From Nafulsella turpanensis ZLM-10 (GTDB lineage Bacteria > Bacteroidota > Bacteroidia > Cytophagales > Cyclobacteriaceae): DNA of 51,173 nt. Shown here one piece after another: positions 25,465 through 33,969 of this stretch. Within the stretch, counting starts at the first letter, position 1. The number at the start of each line of letters is the position of its first letter. The notes beneath the pieces were generated by a model. The model was not told where the DNA came from. It saw only the letters and a list, made by a program, of their open reading frames with translations, and made no database searches. The position numbers and the translations under genes were made by a program. The stretch spans positions 1-51,173 of the forward strand of contig NZ_ANNU01000059.1 of the NCBI RefSeq assembly GCF_000346615.1. The letters run 5' to 3'.

Positions 25465-27058
25465 TTTCTACGCCTATCTACTGGAGGCCAGCCTGATGCT
25501 GACGGTACTCTATGGAGGGTACTACTTTGTACTGCGCGATAAAGCACAGCCTTTTTTTAACAGGATATACCTGCTATCGAGCCTTTTGGCCGGCATTCTG
25601 ATCCCCCTGTTCCATATCCCTCTTGCGAGCAGTACTTGGTCCGCTGCACCTGTGGTGTGGCAACCTGCCAGCCAGGCATGGAACTACCTTCCCGAACTGG
25701 TGGTATATGCCAATAAGGGATCTGTGTCGTCGGAATCTGGCACCGCCTTTAGCTGGCTGACCCTTGCAGGATGCGTATATTTTACCGGCCTGTTCATCAG
25801 CCTCCTTATAACGGCCAGGCGTATTATCAAACTATATCAGTTACTTAAAAGCCTGCCTTTCCGCTTACAGGAGGGCAATAACTACAAACTAGCCCCCACA
25901 GGGGGCCGCTTCCCTACCTTCTCCTTTCTCCACTATATTTTCTGGGACGATACCGCCCCTCTCAATGAGGAGGAAGCTCAACAGGTCATCAGGCACGAAG
26001 AGGCACATGTAAAGCAAAAACACTCTTACGACCTGTTGCTGCTGGAAGCTTTAACTGCCTTTCTCTGGTTTAACCCGCTGATGTATTTCTACCGTCATTC
26101 CTTACGGCAGGTACATGAACACCTGGCCGACCAATACGTACTGCAGCAGGCAGAATCTGAGGCTTATTTAAAGCTGATGGTAAAACAAAGCCTGCGCCAG
26201 GCCAACATTCCTTTAGTAAGTACTTTTTTTCAACATAATACCTTAAACAGAATTCGCATGATACAGACGAAACCCTCAAGCCCCATCCTCCGCGCCCTCT
26301 TCGGTATTAGCCTCGCCGGCGCCGTATTTTTTATTGTGGCCTGCGAAGATGAGACCAGCAGCTTAACCGGTGAACCACTCACAAAAGAATTAACTGCCGC
26401 AGACCATTTAGCAGCTGAAAATAAACTGGTGGTAATTAGAACACCAAACACCCAGGAGAAAGCAAACACTGGAATAAGGAAATCCGGGGAAGAAATGACA
26501 ATTGAAATTACTACCCCGGAAACCATTTATACTTTAACAAGTTTTGAAGATGCTGAAACCTTTCAAAAAGCAGCAGAAATTGTGGATCAGTTAGATCCGG
26601 GAAATCAGGATTTTGAGGATAAACTGGTCAGTAAACTGATTAAAATTAGCGGAGAGTCTTTACCGGTGAAATTCGAGGCAGCTCAAAAGGAAGAAACTGC
26701 TCCCGCTGAAACAATCGAAGTTCCTAACGACCAAAAGTCAGCTTCTGATGTTGTTTTTGAAGTGGTAGAACAGCAGCCTACCCCAAAAGATGGTATGGAA
26801 GCTTTTTATGCCCAGATAGGTAAAGAACTTAAATATCCTGCCGAAGCCATGGAAAAAGGAATTGAAGGACGGGTGTTCGTCCAGTTTGTGGTCGACGAAA
26901 ATGGTGAGGTATCTGAAGTTAAAACAGTTAAAGGAATTGGCCACGGCGCTGATGAGGAGGCCGTTCGCGTAATAAAGCAAACCCAGTGGAATCCTGGCAT
27001 GCAAAGAGGGCAGGCAGTAAAAGTTCGCATGGTAATGCCTATCCTATTCAAGCTGTAA
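25457..27058 (+). CDS. M56 family (BlaR1-like) metallopeptidase with TonB C-terminal domain
   Basis: 533 residues. Four membrane helices are visible (about 8-25, 37-55, 100-120 and the post-protease helix near 285-303). The zinc site HEEAH is at 180-184, with a likely third ligand Glu221 in HEHLADQ. It then has FGISLAGAVFFIVACEDE at about 285-302, a long linker rich in Glu and Lys, and a TonB_C domain at about 455-533 (YPAEAMEKGIEGRVFVQFVV...WNPGMQRGQAVKVRMVMPI). The BlaR1 penicillin sensor domain is replaced by the TonB_C module, as is common in Bacteroidota. It should cleave its repressor partner after an envelope signal. The gene ends at a clear terminator. Confidence 0.93.
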   Translation: MNNFYAYLLEASLMLTVLYGGYYFVLRDKAQPFFNRIYLLSSLLAGILIPLFHIPLASSTWSAAPVVWQPASQAWNYLPELVVYANKGSVSSESGTAFSWLTLAGCVYFTGLFISLLITARRIIKLYQLLKSLPFRLQEGNNYKLAPTGGRFPTFSFLHYIFWDDTAPLNEEEAQQVIRHEEAHVKQKHSYDLLLLEALTAFLWFNPLMYFYRHSLRQVHEHLADQYVLQQAESEAYLKLMVKQSLRQANIPLVSTFFQHNTLNRIRMIQTKPSSPILRALFGISLAGAVFFIVACEDETSSLTGEPLTKELTAADHLAAENKLVVIRTPNTQEKANTGIRKSGEEMTIEITTPETIYTLTSFEDAETFQKAAEIVDQLDPGNQDFEDKLVSKLIKISGESLPVKFEAAQKEETAPAETIEVPNDQKSASDVVFEVVEQQPTPKDGMEAFYAQIGKELKYPAEAMEKGIEGRVFVQFVVDENGEVSEVKTVKGIGHGADEEAVRVIKQTQWNPGMQRGQAVKVRMVMPILFKL

Positions 27059-27085
27059 AACAGGTTTTCCTCCACTAATCATCAG

Positions 27086-27113
27086 AAGTTCCCTTTACCG
27101 GGAACTTTTTTTT
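27086..27113 (+). terminator. Terminator of the blaI-M56 operon
   Basis: AAGTTCCC (27086-27093) and GGGAACTT (27100-27107) pair perfectly around a six-base loop, with eight T at 27106-27113. It separates the operon from the lipoprotein gene downstream. Confidence 0.92.
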
Positions 27114-27208
27114 GCACACCCTCATGATACATAACCCTTCGGAATCTTTTCCGTAATATAGGTAAATAGCATTTTTTAAACACGAGTTAAAAGACGCTCA
27201 AATTTTTA

Positions 27209-27227
27209 AACTAATAATCAAATAGTT
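27209..27227 (+). promoter_or_regulatory. AACTA/TAGTT half-sites before the lipoprotein gene
   Basis: AACTA (27209-27213) and TAGTT (27223-27227) flank nine bases and end one base before the ATG at 27228. They match the half-sites of the BlaI-type dyads at 24916-24949 but with wider spacing. Control by the same repressor is possible, not shown. Confidence 0.4.
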
Positions 27228-28328
27228 ATGAGAAAGCCAATTATAAAGAACTGGATAAAATATTGCTCAGGTACTCTTGCCGTATCAGGATTGTTACTGC
27301 TGGGTTCCTGTGGTTCCGAGGAACAGGATACTGACCTGGTGAATGAAGTAGAGGCGGTAGAAAGTGAACCTGTAGTACTTGAAAGAGAAAATGTTGCGAA
27401 TGAGGACCTGACTGAGGAGCTGGGAGAAGAAATAGATACCGACGCCGATGACCTCCAGACAGCAGGTAATGAAACTGACCCAGAATATGTTGCAGATGAG
27501 GAAACAGAGCTTGAAGATGAAAATGAAATCGCCGGTACAGACGTAGAAGAGTATGCACCAGTACCGGGCGTTCCAAATGACGATCTTGCTTATACTGTTG
27601 AAAATATGGATGCCCACCTGGAGAAGCATGAAGATGTTAACCAGAGAATTACCCAGGAATTAACTGACTACGATCAGGCGCTTGAAGGATCTGCCGAAGT
27701 ATATAATTCGGATGGAAATGACCAAATAATGGATCAGGGACGCGAAAATGTAGCAAACCGTTCTGCTGAACCCCTTGTAATAGGTGTTTACGAAATAGAT
27801 TTCATAGATGATTACGAAGAAGCTACGCGACAGAGAATTATTGATATTGTAAATGCCTATAATGCCCGCAGAGCAGAAATGGCCGGACAGCTTGATGCTG
27901 CGACAGGTGCTTATGTAGCCCCTGAAGTAGAACCTGTTCCGGTAAACGGCTATAACGAAATGATGGATGAAATTGAGGACGACCTCCGGTATCCAAATAA
28001 CGCAGCCGTAGCTGGTATTGAAGGTATTGTTTTTGTGAATGCCATTATCGATGAAACTGGTAATGTAGTGATGGCAAATGCCGTGGAAGACGTGGTGGTT
28101 CCAGCCCAAACCAAATATGATAATACGCCTTTGAATCCTACTTCATTTAATGAAATGGAGATTAGAGATGCCATTGAAGAAATGAAGATGGCCGCCATTG
28201 AAGCCGTTAAGAACACTTCCGGTGAATGGGAACCTGCCCAACAGAATGGACAGGAAGTAATGGCTGAGGTACAGATTCCTGTACGCTTTTACCTGCCCGA
28301 GTCTGGTGCCGTTGGTAATGATGACTAA
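27228..28328 (+). CDS. Acidic lipoprotein with C-terminal TonB_C-like domain
   Basis: 366 residues. A lipoprotein signal with lipobox LLGSC (Cys about 28) is followed by a very acidic stretch to about 130 (EEIDTDADDLQTAGNETD). A helical middle at 130-225 precedes a TonB_C-like domain at about 240-360: RYPNNAAVAGIEGIVFVNAI, then DETGNVVMANAVEDV, then WEPAQQNGQEVMAEVQIPVRF. It has an insertion of about 25 residues relative to the neighbouring M56 protein. There is no TonB N-terminal helix or Pro-rich linker, so it is not a working TonB. It lies just downstream of the BlaI-M56 pair and carries related half-sites before its start. This suggests a functional link such as a sensor partner. Confidence 0.8.
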   Translation: MRKPIIKNWIKYCSGTLAVSGLLLLGSCGSEEQDTDLVNEVEAVESEPVVLERENVANEDLTEELGEEIDTDADDLQTAGNETDPEYVADEETELEDENEIAGTDVEEYAPVPGVPNDDLAYTVENMDAHLEKHEDVNQRITQELTDYDQALEGSAEVYNSDGNDQIMDQGRENVANRSAEPLVIGVYEIDFIDDYEEATRQRIIDIVNAYNARRAEMAGQLDAATGAYVAPEVEPVPVNGYNEMMDEIEDDLRYPNNAAVAGIEGIVFVNAIIDETGNVVMANAVEDVVVPAQTKYDNTPLNPTSFNEMEIRDAIEEMKMAAIEAVKNTSGEWEPAQQNGQEVMAEVQIPVRFYLPESGAVGNDD

Positions 28329-28347
28329 TAAATAACAACCACCAATA

Positions 28348-28396
28348 AAAACCAAAAAGAGAGGCTGTGGAATCCACAGCCTCTCTTTTTGGTTTT
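28348..28396. terminator. Long bidirectional terminator
   Basis: Arms 28348-28370 and 28374-28396 form a perfect 23-base stem with a three-base loop. A runs on one side and T runs on the other suit both the upstream plus-strand lipoprotein gene and the minus-strand gene at 28399. Confidence 0.92.
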
Positions 28397-28398
28397 AA

Positions 28399-29037
28399 CT
28401 AAAAATATTTCCGCTTTAAAATCTCCGCTGCCACCATCGTGCTTTTAAGACTCTCCGGGTTAGATAGCATTTGAAGAATCTGCCTTCGCCGCTTATTTCC
28501 AGCGGATGCTCCAGTCCCCTTTCGGTATCCTTCCAGTCGTACCTTCTCTGCGTCTGCTAAAATCTGGTCCTGCTGACGGCGCAGCTCCTTAGCCACTACC
28601 TCCGCACGTTCTGCAGCCGAAGCCCGTTCCTGCACCACTTTTCTTGCTTCCGTTTCCCTAATACGCCTTTCAGCCTCCAGTTCAGTCTGAGATGGTTCTT
28701 CAGAGCCATCAACGGCCTCAAATTCCTCTTCTGCCTCGCGTATTTTCCTGACTTTCCTGCCCGCTTTTTGCTCAGCTTCTGCCCTGGCTCCTTTAAATTC
28801 CTGCAGCAGGTCTTCAAAAGAAGAGGGAGCCGCAACAGGTTTTCCTACCCGCTCATCGAAAGGCTTAGAAACGGTTTCCCTCCGGTGAGGCCGAACCGGC
28901 TCCTCCACTTCCACCTCAGGCTGCTCCGGCACATCCTCCTCGAGGGTGGCCGGCTTCTTCCGGAAACTCTTCCAGAGGCCATACAAAAAATAAATGCCCC
29001 CTAAAATGATATAAAGTATTTCGCCGTCGATTTCCAT
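28399..29037 (-). CDS. Membrane-anchored coiled-coil protein, function unknown
   Basis: 212 residues. One N-terminal helix (about 5-22: EILYIILGGIYFLYGLW) is followed by a basic segment (SFRKKP), so the rest should be cytoplasmic. Residues about 25-60 are acidic and Pro-rich. Residues about 70-175 are highly charged and helical, rich in Glu, Ala and Arg (ERRIRETEARKVVQERAS). The C-terminal 30 residues look conserved (ILQMLSNPESLKSTMVAAEILKRKYF region, 186-212). A TAAATTTG element lies only 8-15 bases before the ATG on its strand, so the transcript may be almost leaderless. It is divergent from smc. A role in envelope or chromosome processes is only suggested by position. Confidence 0.75.
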   Translation of the reverse strand: MEIDGEILYIILGGIYFLYGLWKSFRKKPATLEEDVPEQPEVEVEEPVRPHRRETVSKPFDERVGKPVAAPSSFEDLLQEFKGARAEAEQKAGRKVRKIREAEEEFEAVDGSEEPSQTELEAERRIRETEARKVVQERASAAERAEVVAKELRRQQDQILADAEKVRLEGYRKGTGASAGNKRRRQILQMLSNPESLKSTMVAAEILKRKYF

Positions 29038-29044
29038 ATACTAT

Positions 29045-29071
29045 CAAATTTATAAATTAATTTTAAATTTG
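29045..29071. promoter_or_regulatory. Divergent, back-to-back promoters of smc and its neighbour
   Basis: On the plus strand TAAATTTG lies at 29064-29071, about 33 bases before the smc ATG. On the minus strand TAAATTTG lies at 29052-29045, 7 bases before the ATG at 29037. The two elements are 11 bases apart in a near-palindromic AT tract, so they cannot easily be used at the same time. Confidence 0.6.
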
Positions 29072-29104
29072 CTTGTTTGACGAGAAGAAGTTAAGGGGAA
29101 ATCT

Positions 29105-32100
29105 ATGCAGCTGACGAAATTAGAAATCAAAGGATTTAAGAGCTTTGGCGATAAAGTGGTCATTCACTTCGACCAGGGCATCACCGGCATCGTTGGTCCC
29201 AACGGCTGCGGAAAGTCTAACGTGGTCGATGCGATCCGCTGGGTACTTGGAGAGCAAAAAACCCGGGCCCTGCGGTCCGATAAAATGGAGAACGTTATCT
29301 TTAACGGCACTAAAACCCGCAAGCCTACTCAAATGGCGGAGGTATCCCTTACGTTCGACAACACCCGCAACCTTCTCCCCACCGAATACGCACAGGTAAC
29401 CATTACCCGCCGCTATTACCGCTCCGGCGAAAGTGAATATGAGCTCAATGGCGTACAATGCCGCCTGAAAGATATTACCGGCCTCTTTATGGATACCGGC
29501 ATCGCTTCTAACAGCTACGCCATTATTGAGCTGAAAATGGTCGATGAAATTCTGAATGACAAAGAGGGCTCCCGCCGGGCTCTTTTCGAAGAAGCCGCCG
29601 GTATTTCCAAATTCAAGAGCCGTAAAAAGGAAAGCCTGAAAAAGCTGGAAGATACTGCCGCCGATCTCGAACGGGTAGAAGACCTGCTGTTTGAAATAGA
29701 GAAAAACCTCAAATCGCTGGAGCGGCAGGCAAAACAGACCGAACGCTACTTCAACCTTAAAGCAGAGTACAAGGAAGGAAGTATTCGCCTGGCCCGCAAA
29801 TCCATCAGCAAGTATACCGACCAGTTTCTTCTCCTGCAAAAACAGATAGAGGAAGAGAAAGACCGCAAAGCAAATCTCGATGCCCGCCTGGCGGAAAAAG
29901 ATGCCCTGATTGAGGAAGCCAAGGCTGGCATGATAACCAAGGAAAAGCTGCTGGTAACCAGGCAAAAAACGCTTAATGAACATGTCAATACTATTCGGCA
30001 GCAGGAGAGCGATAAGAAAATTAAAAATGAGCGACTCCGCTTTCTGACTGATAAGCGTGATAACCTGAAGGAGCAGCTGGAGCTGGACCGGCAAAGCAAC
30101 GAGCGGGCCTCCTTCAGTATCCTGAGCCTTCAGCAGGAACAGCAAAGTGCTGAAAAGGTGTTGGCAGAATCCAAAGCTCTTTTAGACGAGCTTCGCGAAG
30201 CGCTCGATGAGCAGAAAGACCAAACCAATACGATAAGAGAAGAAGCCCAACTGGCCAACCAGCAATACCGCCAGTTGCAGGACCAGTCTTACCAGCAAAG
30301 CAAGGCACTCGAGATAAAGCAGATGCAGCTTTCCTCCCTTAAGCAGGAGCATGAAAAAGCTGCCCGCGACTCTTCCGAGCAGAGCAGCAGCCTGGCCATA
30401 TTTGACGAGAAAATGGAAGACCTGCGGGAGCAGCTGCAGGAAAAAGAAGAATCCCTGGAGCAGCTCCGCTCGCACGAAGAAGCCTTGCAGGAACGTATAA
30501 TAGAACTGGAGGAGACTATTAGCCGGCAAAAAGACCAGATTGCGCAAAATGGTCGGCAGCTCGACTCCCGCCAGAATGAATACAACCTTACCAAAAGTCT
30601 TGTCGATAACCTGGAGGGCTTCCCGGAGGCTATTCGCTTTCTAAAAAAGAAGACTGGCTGGGGCCAGAACATCCCCCTCCTCTCTGACATTGTAAGCTGC
30701 GAAGACCGCTATAAAGTAGCCATTGAAAACTACCTGGAGCCCTACATGAACTACTATGTAGTGGATACGGCAACTCAGGCCCATGAAGCAGTAGAGCTTC
30801 TCCACGAGGCTGCCAGAGGTCGCGCCCATTTCTTTATCCTCGACAGCCTCAAGAGCTTTAAGCCTGGCACAACAAATGGGCAAAACGGATCTACACCCGC
30901 TAAAGAAATTATTGAATTCGACCGGAAATATCAGCCGCTTATAAATTTCCTCTTCAACGAGGTATATCTGACAGATGAAGCTCAAGTCCAGCAGGTGGAG
31001 GAAAATACCGGCACCTACATCAGCCTGAGTGGAAAAGTAATCCGCCGGAACCACAGCCTTTCCGGAGGCTCCCTCGGCATGTTTGAAGGCAAGCGCATTG
31101 GCCGGGCCAAAAATCTCGAAAAGCTCAAAAATGAAATCCAGCAGCTGGAAGAGGAGCAGCAAAAGCTGAGCCGTGAACAGGAAAAAATGGCACAGGAGCT
31201 GAGCAGCATCAAGGGCAGCACCCAAAAAGCCGCCATCGAGCAGCATCAGCGCGGGTTAAATAATTTACAGCAGGAGTTTGTGAGTGTGCGGACCCAACAG
31301 GAGCAAATGGCACGCATGCTCAGCAACCACGCTACCCGACAGGAAGATATTGAAGCAAAAATTGCCGACCTGCAGGAGGAAATTATTGATCTACAGCCTC
31401 AGGCAAGCGAAGCAGCCACGCAGCTACAGTCGCTGGAGGGAAAAATTGCCCATTTTAATGAGGAGCTCCAGCTTCAAAATGAGGCGCTCCAGCTAAAATA
31501 TTCCCGATTTAATGAGCAGAATATTCTCTTTCACCAGCAGGAAAACAGGCTCAACAGCCTGGTGCAGGAAATTGGCTTTAAGCAAACTGCCTATGAAAGC
31601 AGCCAGCAGCGCATCAGTAAAAACAAACTACAGCTCGAGGAAAGCGAAGGTGAAATAAATGCGCTGCTCGAAAAAAATGAAATAGGCGATGAGGAACTGC
31701 TCGATATGTATAGGGAAAAGGAAAATATCGAGAAAGCCGTAAACGAAGCAGAGCAGGAGTATTACCAGTCGCGTGGACTTATTGATACCCATGAAAAGGA
31801 GAGCCGTGAACTCCAGCGCCAGCGCGAGAGCTCCCAATCGCTGATGATGGAGCTGCAGAACAGGCAGAATGAATACAAGCTCCAGCTCAGCAGCATTAAA
31901 GAGCGCCTGTCGGTAGAGTTTGAAATAGATGCAGAACAGCTGATGGAAGAAGAGCAGGAAGCGGAAACGGCAACCGAAGAGCAGCTGAAGGAAATGGTTC
32001 GCTCTGCCCGTGAAAAGCTCGACCGCATAGGGCCCATCAACCCCATGGCGATGGAAGCCTATGAGGAAATTAAAGAGCGACACACCTTCATTAGCGAACA

Positions 32101-32641
32101 AAAGAAGGACTTACTCGAAGCAAAGGGCTCTCTCATGAATACCATAGAACAGCTCGATACAGCGGCCCGCGAAGCTTTTCTGACTGCTTTTTACCAGATT
32201 AAGGAGAACTTTATTAAAGTATTCCGCTCGCTCTTTACCGAAGAGGACGACTGCGACCTTAAGTTAACAGACCCGGAAAACCCGCTGGAGTCAGCCATCG
32301 AAATTATGGCCAAGCCAAAAGGTAAGCGACCGCTCACCATCAATCAGTTATCGGGCGGGGAGAAAACGCTTACAGCCACTTCCCTCCTCTTCAGCATATA
32401 TTTACTGAAGCCGGCTCCTTTCTGCATATTTGACGAGGTGGATGCTCCGCTCGACGATGCCAATATTGATAAGTTCAACAACATTATCCGGAAATTCTCT
32501 AAAGATTCCCAGTTCATCATTGTTACCCATAACAAACGCACCATGGCCAGTACAGACATTATGTACGGCGTTACCATGTTAGAAATGGGTGTTTCGCGTG
32601 TCGTTCCGGTCGATTTACGTGGGCTGGTTATTGAGGAGTAG
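29105..32641 (+). CDS. smc: Chromosome segregation protein SMC
   Basis: 1178 residues, the usual length. The N-terminal ATPase has Walker A GPNGCGKSN (31-39) and the following SVVDAIRWVLGEQ-like text. Long coiled coils run at about 165-500 and 670-1010, with a flexible hinge near 510-665 (VDNLEGFPEAIRFLKKKTGW, then GGSLGMFEGKRIGR). The C-terminal ATPase has the ABC signature LSGGEKTLTA and Walker B FCIFDEVDAPLDDANI. It organises and compacts the chromosome with ScpA/ScpB partners. Those genes are not in the window. Its promoter is the plus-strand TAAATTTG at 29064. Confidence 0.98.
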   Translation: MQLTKLEIKGFKSFGDKVVIHFDQGITGIVGPNGCGKSNVVDAIRWVLGEQKTRALRSDKMENVIFNGTKTRKPTQMAEVSLTFDNTRNLLPTEYAQVTITRRYYRSGESEYELNGVQCRLKDITGLFMDTGIASNSYAIIELKMVDEILNDKEGSRRALFEEAAGISKFKSRKKESLKKLEDTAADLERVEDLLFEIEKNLKSLERQAKQTERYFNLKAEYKEGSIRLARKSISKYTDQFLLLQKQIEEEKDRKANLDARLAEKDALIEEAKAGMITKEKLLVTRQKTLNEHVNTIRQQESDKKIKNERLRFLTDKRDNLKEQLELDRQSNERASFSILSLQQEQQSAEKVLAESKALLDELREALDEQKDQTNTIREEAQLANQQYRQLQDQSYQQSKALEIKQMQLSSLKQEHEKAARDSSEQSSSLAIFDEKMEDLREQLQEKEESLEQLRSHEEALQERIIELEETISRQKDQIAQNGRQLDSRQNEYNLTKSLVDNLEGFPEAIRFLKKKTGWGQNIPLLSDIVSCEDRYKVAIENYLEPYMNYYVVDTATQAHEAVELLHEAARGRAHFFILDSLKSFKPGTTNGQNGSTPAKEIIEFDRKYQPLINFLFNEVYLTDEAQVQQVEENTGTYISLSGKVIRRNHSLSGGSLGMFEGKRIGRAKNLEKLKNEIQQLEEEQQKLSREQEKMAQELSSIKGSTQKAAIEQHQRGLNNLQQEFVSVRTQQEQMARMLSNHATRQEDIEAKIADLQEEIIDLQPQASEAATQLQSLEGKIAHFNEELQLQNEALQLKYSRFNEQNILFHQQENRLNSLVQEIGFKQTAYESSQQRISKNKLQLEESEGEINALLEKNEIGDEELLDMYREKENIEKAVNEAEQEYYQSRGLIDTHEKESRELQRQRESSQSLMMELQNRQNEYKLQLSSIKERLSVEFEIDAEQLMEEEQEAETATEEQLKEMVRSAREKLDRIGPINPMAMEAYEEIKERHTFISEQKKDLLEAKGSLMNTIEQLDTAAREAFLTAFYQIKENFIKVFRSLFTEEDDCDLKLTDPENPLESAIEIMAKPKGKRPLTINQLSGGEKTLTATSLLFSIYLLKPAPFCIFDEVDAPLDDANIDKFNNIIRKFSKDSQFIIVTHNKRTMASTDIMYGVTMLEMGVSRVVPVDLRGLVIEE

Positions 32642-32736
32642 GCTTTAGGTAGTTCTTAGTTGTTGGTTGGTAGTGAATGGTGGTTCGTAGTAACAGGCAG
32701 TAAGCTTCAAGAATTAAGACGGCTCCAATGGAAACG

Positions 32737-32871
32737 GTCATGACGAGCGGAGCATTCCCATCTCCCGCTTAGTTGTACCTCCTCAACGTTTTTCTTTGAC
32801 TCTCTCTTTCTATTTGGTAGAGATTGCCACTGACTCCTACGTCAGCTAGGCGCCCCCACCTTCGCAATGAC
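32737..32871. repeat. Degenerate dispersed palindromic repeat
   Basis: The ends are related inverted repeats: GTCATGACGAGCGGAGC at the left, and at the right a sequence whose complement reads GTCATTGCGAAGGTGGGGGC. The middle contains GAGATTGCCACTGACTCC. This resembles the GTCATTGCGA...GCAATCTC elements scattered in intergenic DNA of Cytophagales and relatives, as I recall them. A five-base hairpin (CTGAC/GTCAG, 32830-32845) is also present. No gene is found inside. Confidence 0.45.
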
Positions 32872-32934
32872 AGGCGCTTAACGGGTCTTTGATTCTTAAT
32901 TACTGGCTCCAAACGCCATCGCCTATTTTCCCAT

Positions 32935-32966
32935 TACCTGATACCTGATACCTGATACCTGATACC
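32935..32966 (+). repeat. Short tandem repeat, unit TACCTGA
   Basis: Four complete copies and one partial copy of TACCTGA in perfect register. It is too short and without spacers to be a CRISPR array. It lies about 60 bases before the ppk2 promoter. Confidence 0.9.
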
Positions 32967-33023
32967 GAAAAAACCACGTACAGAATTCTTTCATTTTACA
33001 CTTTTTCATTTCTGCGGAATTTG

Positions 33024-33031
33024 TACATTTG
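33024..33031 (+). promoter_or_regulatory. -7 promoter element of ppk2
   Basis: TACATTTG followed by GCTG matches TAnnTTTG. Transcription would start near 33038, about 31 bases before the ATG at 33069, so an upstream start at 33021 is unlikely. Confidence 0.55.
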
Positions 33032-33068
33032 GCTGTTATTAATCGCTGGCCATAAGGAACAAAGGGGA

Positions 33069-33857
33069 ATGAGTCCAAGGGAAATTTATCAGGAAGAGCT
33101 GGAGCTTTTACAGATAGAACTGGTAAGGATGCAACGCTGGGTACAGGAAACCCACCAGCGTATCCTGATTATTTTTGAAGGACGTGATACGGCCGGAAAA
33201 GGAGGCGCCATTTTCCGCTTTGCTCACCATCTCAACCCCAGGGCGATGCGAATTGTAGCCCTGCCAAAGCCTACAGAAGTAGAAAAAGGCCAATGGTACT
33301 TCCAGCGCTACATTAAGGAGCTGCCAAACCCTGGCGAAATTGTTTTCTTTGACCGGAGCTGGTACAACCGTGCAGTAGTGGAACCTGTTATGGGCTTCTG
33401 CACCGACAATCAGTATCAGCAGTTTGTGCAGCAGGTGCCTCTTTTTGAAAGAATGCTGATAGATGACGGAATCCGCCTGATAAAGTTCTGGTTTTCTATC
33501 GATATAGAAGAACAGAAGCGCCGTCTTATTGACCGGCAGACCAATCCGCTTAAGCAGTGGAAAATAAGCACGGTAGATATGCAGGCTCAGCAGAAGTGGC
33601 ACAACTTTACTCATTACAAGGAGGAGATGTTCCAGCATACACACCGTGAGGAGAGTCCATGGGTCATCATTAAAGGAAATAATAAAGAAATAGCCCGCCT
33701 GGAGGCGATTCGCTATGTACTTTCTGAAATTAACTTTCCCAACCGCGGCAAATCAGGGGTAAGCCTCAAAACCGACCCTAACATCATCCGCACCTTTGAT
33801 CCCGTTTACCACCTCGGCCACGGACCTGCCTCTTTTAATGGAGAAATGACAAGTTAA
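33069..33857 (+). CDS. ppk2: Polyphosphate kinase 2 family protein
   Basis: 262 residues from ATG 33069, which has AAAGGGGA just before it. Walker A is GRDTAGKGG (38-46) and the lid/Walker B text is VFFDRSWYNRA (92-102), as in PPK2. Later text RQTNPLKQWKIS and DDPEKQWK-like patterns fit the family. PPK2 proteins make NTP or NDP from polyphosphate, or the reverse. The single-domain class I type is the most likely here, but the class cannot be decided without an alignment. A hairpin and T run follow 37 bases after the stop. Confidence 0.93.
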   Translation: MSPREIYQEELELLQIELVRMQRWVQETHQRILIIFEGRDTAGKGGAIFRFAHHLNPRAMRIVALPKPTEVEKGQWYFQRYIKELPNPGEIVFFDRSWYNRAVVEPVMGFCTDNQYQQFVQQVPLFERMLIDDGIRLIKFWFSIDIEEQKRRLIDRQTNPLKQWKISTVDMQAQQKWHNFTHYKEEMFQHTHREESPWVIIKGNNKEIARLEAIRYVLSEINFPNRGKSGVSLKTDPNIIRTFDPVYHLGHGPASFNGEMTS

Positions 33858-33893
33858 AAAACAATTACAGCAGATTTTGTAAGGAAAGGGAAG

Positions 33894-33919
33894 GCAGGAG
33901 AATAGTCCTGCGGCTTTTT
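33894..33919 (+). terminator. Probable terminator of ppk2
   Basis: GCAGGA (33894-33899) pairs with TCCTGC (33906-33911) around a six-base loop, and GGCTTTTT follows. The stem is short. Confidence 0.55.
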
Positions 33920-33969
33920 CCATAACCTCTCCTGTTCTTATTTGTTAAACAGGTAAAGTCTGCACCCTT

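Larger units (their letters stand above)
32642..33068 (+). other. Intergenic stretch with repeats and ppk2 promoter
   Basis: 427 bases with no gene. It holds a low-complexity GT-rich piece (32645-32690), a degenerate palindromic repeat (32737-32871), a 7-base tandem repeat (32935-32966) and a promoter -7 element (33024-33031). These are listed separately. Confidence 0.6.

Noticed and set aside
29120-30145. Long open frame antisense to the start of smc on the minus strand, hydrophobic in places
   Set aside because: It overlaps the confirmed SMC ATPase coding region, has no ribosome site and its composition is that of a reverse-frame shadow.
32935-32966. CRISPR-like repeat array
   Set aside because: The units are seven bases and directly adjacent with no spacers.
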